From assembly GCA_016213405.1 (NCBI GenBank), contig JACRAM010000125.1, positions 124,001 through 188,000 of the forward strand: DNA of 64,000 bases, given 5' to 3'. Shown piece by piece: positions 16,001 to 25,285 of this stretch (position 1 is the first letter of the stretch; every line of letters begins with the position of its first letter). Source of the stretch: Bacteroidota bacterium (GTDB lineage: Bacteria; Bacteroidota; Bacteroidia; Palsa-948). The position numbers and the translations under genes were made by a program. Below the pieces are notes generated by a model, which saw nothing but the letters and a program-made list of their open reading frames with translations, did not search any database and was not told the origin of the DNA.

Positions 16001-19000
16001 TTAATCTTTCATTCTCTTCATTATCTCCATCGCTCCATCAATATCTTTTATATTCTCAACTTTCAACGTCAGTTTGTTTTCACCCTCATTCATCGTGCAG
16101 GTTTTCGGATTACTCTGCACGAACCGCAAATTTTTTGAGAAGGTTTCGCTTTGATAGTAAGGGGAGTTTTTATTTGAGACAAACCATGCCGTAAGCTTTC
16201 CATTTTTCAAAAAAAGTTTTTCAAAACCCAGTTCAATCGCCAGCCATCGCAGCCGGACAACAATGATGAGTTTTTTTGTCTGCGATGGAATTTCTCCGAA
16301 CCGGTCCTGCAATTGTTTTTCAAAAGCAGTGAGGTCTTCTTCTGTTTTGCTGTTGTCTAACTGCTGATACAATGCAATACGTTCAGCAATGTTCTCAACA
16401 TATTCATCAGGAATCAGAATGGATAAATCAGTATCAATCACACAATCACGTGTGAAGGGGCGAGAGTCGAGAGTCGGGTGTCGGGTGAAGTTTTCCCTCG
16501 TCTCTCGTCCTTCGTCCTTCGTCTCTTGCATTTCTTCTTTCAGTTCCGCCATCGCTTCATCCAAAATCTTTTGGTACATCTCATAGCCGATTTCAGTGAT
16601 GAACCCGCTTTGCTCTGCTCCCAATAGATTTCCCGCTCCGCGAATATCCAAATCTCGCATAGCAACATTAATTCCGCTGCCGAGTTCGGAGAATTCTTCA
16701 ATGGCGCGCAATCTTTTTTTTGCTTCGTTAGTTAACGTGGCGTATGGAGGCGTTAGCAAATAGCAAAAAGCTTTTTTGTTCGAGCGACCCACTCGCCCGC
16801 GTAACTGATACATATCGCTCAACCCGTAATTCTGTGCATCATTAATAATAATCGTGTTCGCATTTGGAATATCCAATCCGGATTCAATAATCGTAGTACA
16901 CACGAGCACATCAAATTCTCCTTCTACAAAATTCATCATTGCTTTTTCAAGCGTCTCGCCTTTCAATTGTCCGTGAGCAACTAGCATTCTCGCTTTCGGA
17001 CAAAGTTTTTGAATGAGTTCAGCATAGCGCCCGATATTTTGGACCCGGTTGTGAACGAAAAATACTTGCCCGCTTCTTTGCAATTCATATTCGATTCCTT
17101 CCTTAATTATTTTTTCATTGAACTGGTGTAGTTCTGTGTGAACAGGATAACGGTTTGGCGGTGGCGTGTTGATGATAGACAAATCCCTCGCACCCATCAT
17201 AGAAAACTGGAGTGTGCGCGGAATAGGAGTTGCAGTGAGCGTGAGTGTATCTACATTTGCTTTTAGAAGTTTTAGTTTATCTTTTGCACCTACTCCGAAT
17301 TTCTGCTCTTCATCCACAATCATTAATCCTAAATCTTTGAACTTTACATCCTTTCCAAGCAAGCGATGTGTGCCGATGATGATATCAGTTTTTCCTTCGG
17401 CAAGTTTTTTCAGAGATTCTTTCTGGTCTTTTGCTGATTTGAAGCGGTTGATGTAATCTATTGTTACAGGTAATTCTTTCATGCGATCGGAAAATGTTTT
17501 GAAATGTTGAAGTGCCAGAATAGTTGTCGGAACAAGAACGGCAGTTTGTTTGCTGTCGCAGGCTGCTTTGAACGAAGCGCGAATGGCAATTTCTGTTTTT
17601 CCAAATCCAACATCTCCGCAAATTAACCTGTCCATAGGAGATTCTTCCTCCATATCCCGTTTCACATCGTTGGTGGATTTTAATTGGTCAGGTGTATCTT
17701 CGTAGATGAAACTCGCTTCAAGTTCATTCTGCAAATAACTATCTGGAGAGAATGCAAAACCTTTCTGTTGTTTTCTCTGCGCGTAAAGTTTGATGAGGTC
17801 GAACGCAATTTCCTTGACTTTCTTTTTTGTTTTACGCTTGAGATTTGTCCATGCATTTGAACCAAGTTTGTCAAGTCGTGGTGCTTCACCTTCCTTCCCT
17901 GTGTGTTTTGAAATCTGGTGAAGCGAGTGAATGCTTATATATAAGGTGTCGTTATCCTTATAAACTAACCGAATCGCTTCCTGTTCTTTTTCGTTCACCA
18001 CAATTTTTTCCAAACCGCCAAATCGCCCGATGCCGTAATCAATATGCGTTACATAATCTCCCGGCTGAAGTGATTTCAGCATTTTTATAGTGAGCACTTC
18101 GCTTTTTTTGAATCCACCGCTTTTTATTTTGTAGCGGTGATACCTGCCAAAAATCTGGTGGTCAGTGTAACAGGAAATTTTTTGATTATTGTCAACAAAT
18201 CCTTCATGGATGGAAGAAATTAACGGAGTGAATTCTAAATTTTTTCCTTCACTGCTTAATGATTCAAAAATTGCATGCAGCCGTTCAGATTGTTTTGCTG
18301 AATCGCAGAAAATAAAATTCTGAAAATCTTTTTCTGAATTCGTTTTCAGGTTTGCTTCAAGCAAATTGAAATTTTTATTGAAGGAAGGTTGAGGGGAGAA
18401 ATTAAAGTTGATATATCCTACACCTTCACCCCCTCCGGAGGAGGACAAATTTCCAAATTCAACTATCGATACTTTTTGAAATTCGTTTTTCAATTCTTCT
18501 GCGCTGAGAAACAAATCAGATTTTTCCGAAAGTGATTTTAATCGTTCGTCTATTATATTCAGAGATTGGGGTGCATTATCAATCCAGATACATAAATCAT
18601 TTTTGTTTTCAAGAATGAAATCAATAATGGAAGTTGATTTGCCTTCAGACATTTTTTCTTGTATGTTCGGAAGAATGGACGCACAGTCAAAGTGCTGAAG
18701 CGAAAGCTGGCTCACTGTATCGAATGTTCGGATGGATTCAACTTCATCACCTGAAAGCTCGATTCGGAAGGGCGCATTGTTTGAGAAAGAAAAAATATCC
18801 ACAATTCCACCTCGGACAGAGAACTGCCCAGGTTCCACTACATAATCACATTGTTCAAAACCATATTCATTTAAAATGTCCGTGAGAAACGATAGAGAAA
18901 TCTTTTCCCCTTTAGTGATGTTTATTGAATTTTTCTCAAGATGCTCTTTTGAAATTACTTTTTCGGCTATTGCATCCGAATAAGAAACAATAATTAATAA

Positions 19001-19351
19001 TTCATTTGAACGAAGTGCATTCAGAACTTCTGCCCTCAATTGAATGGATGAAGTATCTTGATCTTCAATTGTATATGGTTTTTTGAAAGAAGAAGGAAAA
19101 AATAAAGCTTTAGAGCCAAGCGTTTCTAAGTCATTCAGGATATAGGCGGATTCTTCTTTGTCCTGAAGGATTACAAGATGAACTCTTGATTTTTTTTCAG
19201 AAACAGCACGAATGATAAATGAAAGTGAAGAACCTGCAAGCCCTTTGATTGAAACAGATTTTTTTTCTTCTAAAAGTTTCGCAATAGATAATACTCTCTC
19301 ATCTCCGAAATAAATTTTCAGAAGAGAAGAAAGATTTAATGCAGATTTCAC
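16001..19351 (-). CDS. mfd: Transcription-repair coupling factor Mfd
   Basis: A 1116-residue Mfd, a translocase that removes stalled RNA polymerase and recruits nucleotide-excision repair. It has a UvrB-like N-terminal region, a CarD-type RNA-polymerase-interacting domain (LQPGDYVTHIDYGIGRFGG, ~428-446), and superfamily 2 motor motifs: Walker A GDVGFGKTEIA (~577), DEEQ in MIVDEEQKFG (~679), TLTATPIPRTL (~703), RGRVGRS (~850). Two unusual stretches are DNA-repeat derived. A palindromic insert (18421-18447) gives LSSSGGGEGVG near 303. A heptad array (16455-16530) gives a charged linker ETKDEGRETRENF ... RPFTRD near 940-966. Both lie between domains. Confidence 0.95.
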   Translation of the reverse strand: MKSALNLSSLLKIYFGDERVLSIAKLLEEKKSVSIKGLAGSSLSFIIRAVSEKKSRVHLVILQDKEESAYILNDLETLGSKALFFPSSFKKPYTIEDQDTSSIQLRAEVLNALRSNELLIIVSYSDAIAEKVISKEHLEKNSINITKGEKISLSFLTDILNEYGFEQCDYVVEPGQFSVRGGIVDIFSFSNNAPFRIELSGDEVESIRTFDTVSQLSLQHFDCASILPNIQEKMSEGKSTSIIDFILENKNDLCIWIDNAPQSLNIIDERLKSLSEKSDLFLSAEELKNEFQKVSIVEFGNLSSSGGGEGVGYINFNFSPQPSFNKNFNLLEANLKTNSEKDFQNFIFCDSAKQSERLHAIFESLSSEGKNLEFTPLISSIHEGFVDNNQKISCYTDHQIFGRYHRYKIKSGGFKKSEVLTIKMLKSLQPGDYVTHIDYGIGRFGGLEKIVVNEKEQEAIRLVYKDNDTLYISIHSLHQISKHTGKEGEAPRLDKLGSNAWTNLKRKTKKKVKEIAFDLIKLYAQRKQQKGFAFSPDSYLQNELEASFIYEDTPDQLKSTNDVKRDMEEESPMDRLICGDVGFGKTEIAIRASFKAACDSKQTAVLVPTTILALQHFKTFSDRMKELPVTIDYINRFKSAKDQKESLKKLAEGKTDIIIGTHRLLGKDVKFKDLGLMIVDEEQKFGVGAKDKLKLLKANVDTLTLTATPIPRTLQFSMMGARDLSIINTPPPNRYPVHTELHQFNEKIIKEGIEYELQRSGQVFFVHNRVQNIGRYAELIQKLCPKARMLVAHGQLKGETLEKAMMNFVEGEFDVLVCTTIIESGLDIPNANTIIINDAQNYGLSDMYQLRGRVGRSNKKAFCYLLTPPYATLTNEAKKRLRAIEEFSELGSGINVAMRDLDIRGAGNLLGAEQSGFITEIGYEMYQKILDEAMAELKEEMQETKDEGRETRENFTRHPTLDSRPFTRDCVIDTDLSILIPDEYVENIAERIALYQQLDNSKTEEDLTAFEKQLQDRFGEIPSQTKKLIIVVRLRWLAIELGFEKLFLKNGKLTAWFVSNKNSPYYQSETFSKNLRFVQSNPKTCTMNEGENKLTLKVENIKDIDGAMEIMKRMKD
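16455..16530 (-). repeat. Heptanucleotide array inside mfd
   Basis: On the coding strand: GAGACGA, AGGACGA, AGGACGA, GAGACGA, GGGAAAA, CTTCACC, CGACACC, CGACTCT, CGACTCT. It encodes a charged linker of about 25 residues before the Mfd C-terminal domain. Confidence 0.85.
18421..18447 (-). repeat. GC-rich palindromic element inside mfd
   Basis: On the coding strand TTGTCCTCCTCCGGAGGGGG followed by TGAAGGTGTAGGA, closely matching the copy at 6341-6373. It is in frame and encodes LSSSGGGEGVG. A related half-copy, CTCCCCTCAACCTTCC on the coding strand, lies about 25 bp further on (around 18380-18400). Confidence 0.75.
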
Positions 19352-19353
19352 AA

Positions 19354-21468
19354 TTATTGTCCTGTCAGTTCTCTCACTTTATCGCGATACTCTTCAGATT
19401 TATCTTTATTGCCGATAAGTTCATACGTTACTGCAAGATTACCGAGCGCCTGCGTATTGTTCGGATAAAGTGCGACCACTTTATTCAACACTTCAATATT
19501 TTTCTGATAATTTTTTAACATGCCGTAACAGTTAGCAAGATTAACAAGAGCATCCACCAATGCCGGATTTAATGCGACAGTTTTTTCAAGCGAACGTGCC
19601 GCATTCACATAATCTCCCTTCGAAGCATAGTCAGTTCCAAGTTTATAATAGAAATTATAATCTCTTTTTTCTTCAGGGGTTGCAATTAAAAGTGAATCGA
19701 GATTGTTGGAAGAAGGAAACATCCGCACATCCAGTCCAGTTTTCTTTTTATGTGACTCACTGTTTCTTTTTCCATCGGGGAAATACGGATTTACTTCCAC
19801 CGCTTTATTATAATAGTAAGAAGCAAGTTCCTGCTTGCCTAATCCCTCATATAAAATTCCGAGATTGTTGTAGGAAATAGCGTAACCAGGCGCTTCCTGT
19901 ATGGCACGTGTGTAATAATAAATCGCAGAATCATTATTCACCTTCACCGTTTGATACGCAACGCCTAGTTTGAAAAATGCATCTCCAAAGTGTGGATTGA
20001 TACGCAACCCTTCTCGTAATTGTTCAGTGCCTTTGTTAAACCACTCAGTTTTTTTCTGTGGGTCTTTTTCTGCAATTCCAAGGTTGATGAGTTCGCTCCC
20101 GTAATGCCTTCTCACCTGACAGGAATTGGGAGAGGAATTTACATCCGTAGAAAACAAAGTCATGTTATCGTGCCAGATAGGGTTTCGGGTAATAGTTTTA
20201 AATGAATACAGAATAAAAAGTAAGCCAACGGGCAGAATGAATTTCACTTCTTTCGCAAGAGAAATAATTTTTATTTCTGCAGAATGAAGATTCGTTTTTG
20301 AAAATTTCAGAAGAAGAAAAACTATTGTAATACAAAATCCAAGCGAAGGCGCATACATGAATCTCTCTGCCATGATTCCTCCTCTGAGAAAAACAAACGC
20401 GAGAGCGGGAGCAAGCATCACACAGAAAAGTAAAACTCCTAAAGAAAGAACAGATTTTTTAAATAGTCCTTTGAAACTGAAGTAGGCGAGCACAACAGCA
20501 ATGAGAAATCCAAACAGAACCAATGGCGAACCAAATCCAGCCGATGGAATCTGGTTGTACGAATAATCATACGAAAGCGGATGAGGGAAAACAACTAGCT
20601 GAATGCAGTGCATGAAAATCAAAAACGTGGAAGAAAGTTTTGTTCCTGCTTCAGTGTAAGGATAATTCACAATGTCTTTTGGGATTTGTCCGGTTACTGT
20701 TCCAAGTACTTCGTATTTGTGTATTTGGAAAAGTAAAATCATCAGCGCAAATGGAATTGTTTTTACCAACGCTTGTTTGATAGTGAGATTATAGGAGAAA
20801 AATAAAATCAGAGGAGCGATTAGCAAGCCAGTCATTGCCGACTCTTTAGAGAGAAGTGCGAAATAGAAAAAAATACAGGAAAGAAAAATAAGTTTGAAAT
20901 TTGTTTTTTGATACCTGTATGCAAAAAGCAAAAGAAAAATTCCGATGATAAGATTCAGAAAAGCAAGAATCTCATCACGGCTTTTGATATTCGCCACCAC
21001 TTCGGTGTGAATTGGATGAGCGATGAAAAGCAGCGTGATGATAAAAGAAAATATTGGGTGAAAGTTCCGAAAGAGATTCATTAAGAGAAGGCAAAGAAAA
21101 AATCCTGTCATTGCGTATAGAATCACATTCCCCAGATGGCTAACGTGAGGATTCTTTGGAAAAAACTGATTCTCGATAGCAAAAGTTATCATTGAAAGCG
21201 GACGATAGTAACCAAGATTCACATTGTCAAAATGCCACATACCCACACTAAGAATTTTCGGAATGCCGCTGATGCCTTCCATTACATACTCATTGCCGGT
21301 GATAGCTCCTACATCGTCCAATACATAATCATGTTTCACAGTGTTCACGTACAGGCAAAATGCAACTACAGCAGAAATAACTGCTAACCAGATATTTGGT
21401 TTAAACACAGTCAAAGTAGATTGCTTGCTTTGTTTTTGCTGTGCTTTTATTTGCTTCTTTGGCTTCAT
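19354..21468 (-). CDS. TMTC-like membrane protein: GT-C glycosyltransferase domain plus TPRs (paralogue A)
   Basis: A 704-residue protein. The N-terminal 440 residues hold 10-12 transmembrane helices with an Asp pair just after the first helix (KHDYVLDDVGAITGN, ~48-62) and YYRPLSM (~95), the layout of GT-C O-mannosyltransferase-type enzymes such as eukaryotic TMTCs. The C-terminal 250 residues hold tetratricopeptide repeats (PHFGDAFFKLGVAYQTV; AISYNNLGILYEGLGKQELA; TQALGNLAVTYELIGNKDKS). It is about 49 bp from, and homologous along its whole length to, the next upstream gene, so the pair arose by tandem duplication. Lipid-linked sugar transfer is inferred; acceptor and donor are unknown. Confidence 0.85.
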   Translation of the reverse strand: MKPKKQIKAQQKQSKQSTLTVFKPNIWLAVISAVVAFCLYVNTVKHDYVLDDVGAITGNEYVMEGISGIPKILSVGMWHFDNVNLGYYRPLSMITFAIENQFFPKNPHVSHLGNVILYAMTGFFLCLLLMNLFRNFHPIFSFIITLLFIAHPIHTEVVANIKSRDEILAFLNLIIGIFLLLFAYRYQKTNFKLIFLSCIFFYFALLSKESAMTGLLIAPLILFFSYNLTIKQALVKTIPFALMILLFQIHKYEVLGTVTGQIPKDIVNYPYTEAGTKLSSTFLIFMHCIQLVVFPHPLSYDYSYNQIPSAGFGSPLVLFGFLIAVVLAYFSFKGLFKKSVLSLGVLLFCVMLAPALAFVFLRGGIMAERFMYAPSLGFCITIVFLLLKFSKTNLHSAEIKIISLAKEVKFILPVGLLFILYSFKTITRNPIWHDNMTLFSTDVNSSPNSCQVRRHYGSELINLGIAEKDPQKKTEWFNKGTEQLREGLRINPHFGDAFFKLGVAYQTVKVNNDSAIYYYTRAIQEAPGYAISYNNLGILYEGLGKQELASYYYNKAVEVNPYFPDGKRNSESHKKKTGLDVRMFPSSNNLDSLLIATPEEKRDYNFYYKLGTDYASKGDYVNAARSLEKTVALNPALVDALVNLANCYGMLKNYQKNIEVLNKVVALYPNNTQALGNLAVTYELIGNKDKSEEYRDKVRELTGQ

Positions 21469-21517
21469 GAAAAGAATCGACTGTAAATATAATTTTCAAA
21501 AACGAATCAGAAAGAAT

Positions 21518-23626
21518 TTATTTTCCAGAGAAGTTTTTTGCTTTCTCACTGTATTCTTTCGCTTTTGCTTTATCTCCCATCAGTTCGTAGGTCACTGCAA
21601 GATTTTTATACGCCTGAGTACTGTTAGGATTTATCGCGAGAAGTTTATTTAAAGTAGAAATATTTTCAGCGTATTTACCAAGCATTCCATAGCAGTTGGA
21701 CAAGTTAATATAGATTACTTCCTGTTTCGGCTCCAGTTCAATCGCTTTTTCAAAACACTTGATTCCTCCTGTAAAATCTCCTTGCGAAGCACAGTTCGTT
21801 CCGAGCTTGTAATAAAACAGAGCATCTTTTTTTTCTGAACTTTTTTCGATGGCTTCAAAATCAAGCTGGGAAGGGAAGATGTGAACATCCAAACCGGTTT
21901 TTTTCTTGTGCTCTTCATGATTTTTTATTCCATCAGAAAATGAAGAATTAATTTCAATAGACTTGTTAAAAAAATAAGATGCCAGCTCTTGCTTGCCTAT
22001 GGATTCGTAAACAAGTCCGAGATTACAATAGCTCATTTCAAATTTCGGAGCTTCCTGTATCGCACGATTGTAATAATAAATTGCGGAATCATAATTTATT
22101 TCCACTGCCTGATACGCAACTCCCATTTTGAAAAGCGCTTCGCCATGATGAGGATTTATTTTAATCGCTTCTCGAAGTTGTTCTGTTCCTTTGTCAAAAT
22201 ATTCTTTTTTCTTAGCTACATCTTTTTCTTCCATTCCTAAATTGATGAGTTCGTTGCCGTAATGTTTCCGTACCTGACAACTGTTGGGAGAAGTCTTTAC
22301 ATCCTCTCCTGCCAACGTAATATTATTTTTCCAGTACGAATTTCTGTCTATTGTTTTGAATGAGTACAAACCAAAAATTAATATGAAAAGTAAAAAGAAT
22401 AAAGGTTTTATTTTTAATTGCCGCATGCTAAATTCCGGTATTTGAAAATTTATTTTTGTGATTTTCATTAGAAGAAACACAAGAACAATACAGAAACCGA
22501 GAACAGGAGCATACAAAAACCGTTCGGCTAAAATTCCACCTCGCAGTAATACAAAACCCAGTGCGGGCGCGAGCGTGATGAGAAAAAATAATATTCCGAA
22601 CGAAAATGGAGATTTATTTTTCATATTGGAAAATCCCAGCCATGCAAGAGAGATGCCTATAAGGATTCCCAGCCAAACCAGAACAGAAGAAAATTTCACC
22701 GCGGGAATCTGGTTGAACGAATAATCATACGAGAGTGGATGAGGAAGAAGAACAAGCTTAATGCATCGCAGGAAAATCAGAAAGGCAGAAGGCGCTTCTG
22801 CATTTGCTTCCGCATAAGGATAGTTCACAATATCCTTTGGCACATCCGTTGAAAGAGTTCCGAGTACACCATGCTTCTGCAATAGAAAAAGAATAAGGAT
22901 ACTCAAAAAAGGAATTGTTCGAAGCAAAAGTTGCCTGATAGAAGAACTTTTACTGAAAAATAAAATCAACGGTGCGATTAGAATTCCTGTCATGGCTGTT
23001 TCTTTTGAGAGCAGTGCCAGATAAAAAAACAAGCAGGAAAGAATCAAATGCTTTGTGCTTCTTATTTTATTTTCATACGCTTTCAAAAGAAAAAAATAAG
23101 TTAAGATTAAATTCAGAAAAGAAAGAATTTCATCGCGGCTTTTAATATTGGCAGTTACTTCCGTATGAATCGGATGAGCAATGAAAAGAAGCGTTATAAT
23201 AAATGAAAATGCAGGATGAAAATTCTTGAAAAGAGTCATAAGTAAAAAACAAAGAAAAAATCCTGTGAGTCCATACAGAAAAATATTTCCAATATGATAT
23301 GTGTGCGGATCAGTTCCAAAGAACTGGGTTTCTATCGCGAACGTTACCATTGAAAGCGGGCGGTAATAACCCAGATTGATATTTTGAAAATGCCACATTT
23401 CTGTTTGAAGAATTTTTGGAATCCCGCTTATTCCCTGCATTACATATTCATTGCTTGCCGTAACTGCCCCGTCATCAAGAATGAAATTATGCGAAACAGT
23501 ATTCAGATAAAGAGCGATGCCAGCTAAAGCAGAAATAATTGCCAGCCAAAGATTCGGTTTAAATACATGCGGAGCAACTTTAATGACTTTTGCAGATAGA
23601 TTTTTTATTTGCTTTTTCTTCTTCAT
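21518..23626 (-). CDS. TMTC-like membrane protein: GT-C glycosyltransferase domain plus TPRs (paralogue B)
   Basis: A 702-residue paralogue of the neighbouring gene with the same architecture: multi-pass GT-C-like domain with SHNFILDDGAVTASNEY (~48-64) and YYRPLSMVTF (~95), then TPRs from about residue 465 (PHHGEALFKMGVAYQAVEIN; KFEMSYCNLGLVYESIGKQ; STQAYKNLAVTYELMGDKA). The first Asp-Asp pair is kept in both copies, while the surrounding loop differs (DDVGAIT versus DDGAVTA), so both may be active with different specificity. The lysine-rich N-terminus (MKKKKQIKN) is shared. Confidence 0.85.
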   Translation of the reverse strand: MKKKKQIKNLSAKVIKVAPHVFKPNLWLAIISALAGIALYLNTVSHNFILDDGAVTASNEYVMQGISGIPKILQTEMWHFQNINLGYYRPLSMVTFAIETQFFGTDPHTYHIGNIFLYGLTGFFLCFLLMTLFKNFHPAFSFIITLLFIAHPIHTEVTANIKSRDEILSFLNLILTYFFLLKAYENKIRSTKHLILSCLFFYLALLSKETAMTGILIAPLILFFSKSSSIRQLLLRTIPFLSILILFLLQKHGVLGTLSTDVPKDIVNYPYAEANAEAPSAFLIFLRCIKLVLLPHPLSYDYSFNQIPAVKFSSVLVWLGILIGISLAWLGFSNMKNKSPFSFGILFFLITLAPALGFVLLRGGILAERFLYAPVLGFCIVLVFLLMKITKINFQIPEFSMRQLKIKPLFFLLFILIFGLYSFKTIDRNSYWKNNITLAGEDVKTSPNSCQVRKHYGNELINLGMEEKDVAKKKEYFDKGTEQLREAIKINPHHGEALFKMGVAYQAVEINYDSAIYYYNRAIQEAPKFEMSYCNLGLVYESIGKQELASYFFNKSIEINSSFSDGIKNHEEHKKKTGLDVHIFPSQLDFEAIEKSSEKKDALFYYKLGTNCASQGDFTGGIKCFEKAIELEPKQEVIYINLSNCYGMLGKYAENISTLNKLLAINPNSTQAYKNLAVTYELMGDKAKAKEYSEKAKNFSGK

Positions 23627-23661
23627 AATATTTCCCGAATTTACGAATTACCACATATGTT

Positions 23662-23670
23662 TATCTTTAC
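23662..23670 (+). promoter_or_regulatory. Candidate -7 box for the alkaline phosphatase gene
   Basis: TATCTTTAC matches the Bacteroidota -7 consensus TAnnTTTG apart from the last bases. It ends only 7 bp before the ATG at 23678, so a transcript starting there would have almost no leader. No convincing -33 TTTG was found at the right distance. Confidence 0.4.
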
Positions 23671-23677
23671 AAACTCA

Positions 23678-25285
23678 ATGAAAAAAACTCTTCTTGCCTA
23701 CTGTCTGTTGCTTACTGCGTACTGCTTTTCCCAACCGAAACTCGTTGTAGGGATTGTGGTTGACCAGATGCGCTACGATTACATTGACAGGTACTGGAAT
23801 AAATTCAGTAATGATGGTTTCAAGAGATTGGTGAACGAAGGATATAATTGCAAGAACACAAATTATAATTATGTTCCCACGTTCACTGGACCCGGACATG
23901 CTTCTATTTATACAGGTGCAACTCCATCTGCAAATGGAATCGTTTCAAATCAGTGGACTAACAGGGAAAACAGAAAAGAAATTTATTGTGCAGAAGATAA
24001 TTCAGTGGCCACGATTGGAAGCACTTCGGTTGCCGGACAAATGTCTCCTAAGAATTTGCTTTCATCCACCATCGGAGAGGAACTAAGAAAAGAATCAAAG
24101 AACAAATCCAAAGTCATCGGCATTGCGCTGAAAGACAGAGGAGCCATTCTCCCCGCTGGTCATAACGCAACGGCTGCTTATTGGTATGACGGTACGAATG
24201 GAAACTGGATTACCAGCACTTATTATATGAAGGAAATGCCTCAATGGGTGAACGACTTTAATAAAAAAGAGTTGGCAAAAAAATATTTATCACAAGCGTG
24301 GACAACCATTCTTCCTGTTGAACAATACACTGAAAGCGATTCAGATGATAATTTGTGCGAGCAGCCATTCAAAGGAAAAGAAAAGCCGGCATTTCCTTAC
24401 GACCTACCTACGCTGATGAAACAAAATGGTGAATTGGGATTAATTCGTTCCACTCCTTTCGGCAATTCATTAACAAAAGAGTTCGCGATGGAGACAATCA
24501 GGAATGAAAACATGGGAAAGGAAACTGTTTCTGATTTTTTCAGTGTGAGTTTTTCTTCAACCGATTATATCGGGCATCAGTTTGGTCCCCAGAGCGTGGA
24601 AGCGGAAGATTGCTACATCCGTTTAGATAAAGATATTTCAGAATTTTTGAAATTTCTGGATGAATGGCTTGGAAAAGATAATGTACTCGTGTTTCTCACT
24701 GCCGACCATGGCGGTGGCGAATGTGTTCCTTGTTTGCAGAAAAAAAATATCCAAGCGGGAGTGGTTGATGAGAAAACCGTTGCAGATTCATTAAAAAAGT
24801 TTTTCGCAAAAACGTATAACGATTCTCTATTGATTTCTGTTTCCGATTTTGACGTGTACCTTGATAGAGAAAAAATCAATAAGAAAAATCTCAGCGTTCC
24901 GAATGTATCCTACAAAGCGGCTAAATATCTTTTAACGATGAATGGCATTTCCGAAGCGCTTACTGCTACTACCATTGACGGAGATAATTTCCATGATTCA
25001 ATTCATAATAAAGTGAAAGCAGGATTTTATCCTGACCGCTGCGGTGATATTATTTTTGTTCTGAAAGAACATTGGCTCGAAGGTTTTCACAAAGGCACTT
25101 CGCATGGTTCGCCTTACTTGTACGATACGCATGTGCCATTGCTCTGGTGGGGATATAATGTAAAGCATGGGAGCTCAAATGAAACGCTCACAATTACGCA
25201 AATAGCACCGACAGTTTCCAAATTGCTAAATATTCCAAAGCCGAATGGATGCACGAGCAAACCGATTTCTTCTCTCGTGAAATGA
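23678..25285 (+). CDS. pafA: PafA-type alkaline phosphatase
   Basis: A 535-residue periplasmic phosphomonoesterase of the alkaline phosphatase superfamily, resembling PafA of Elizabethkingia. The nucleophile Thr sits in PTFTGPGHASIYTG, the conserved Asn in SANGIVSNQW, the Lys/Arg pair in ALKDRGAILPAGHNA, and metal ligands in STDYIGHQFGP, TADHGGGE and GTSHGSPYLYDTHVPLLWWG. The ATG at 23678 (MKKTLLAYCLLLTAYCFSQ) gives a clean signal peptide and is preferred to an in-frame ATG at 23609. The signal-peptide core is encoded by heptanucleotide repeats (23696-23730). The stop overlaps the MFS start (ATGA). Confidence 0.93.
   Translation: MKKTLLAYCLLLTAYCFSQPKLVVGIVVDQMRYDYIDRYWNKFSNDGFKRLVNEGYNCKNTNYNYVPTFTGPGHASIYTGATPSANGIVSNQWTNRENRKEIYCAEDNSVATIGSTSVAGQMSPKNLLSSTIGEELRKESKNKSKVIGIALKDRGAILPAGHNATAAYWYDGTNGNWITSTYYMKEMPQWVNDFNKKELAKKYLSQAWTTILPVEQYTESDSDDNLCEQPFKGKEKPAFPYDLPTLMKQNGELGLIRSTPFGNSLTKEFAMETIRNENMGKETVSDFFSVSFSSTDYIGHQFGPQSVEAEDCYIRLDKDISEFLKFLDEWLGKDNVLVFLTADHGGGECVPCLQKKNIQAGVVDEKTVADSLKKFFAKTYNDSLLISVSDFDVYLDREKINKKNLSVPNVSYKAAKYLLTMNGISEALTATTIDGDNFHDSIHNKVKAGFYPDRCGDIIFVLKEHWLEGFHKGTSHGSPYLYDTHVPLLWWGYNVKHGSSNETLTITQIAPTVSKLLNIPKPNGCTSKPISSLVK
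23696..23730 (+). repeat. Heptanucleotide array forming a signal peptide
   Basis: Units GCCTACT, GTCTGTT, GCTTACT, GCGTACT, GCTTTTC encode the AYCLLLTAYCFS core of the phosphatase signal peptide. It closely resembles 3353-3380 in the unrelated DUF2490 gene. Confidence 0.82.

Noticed and set aside
23609-23677. Upstream in-frame start of the phosphatase gene
   Set aside because: It would add 23 residues before a complete signal peptide and overlap the divergent TMTC-like gene; the ATG at 23678 is the better start.
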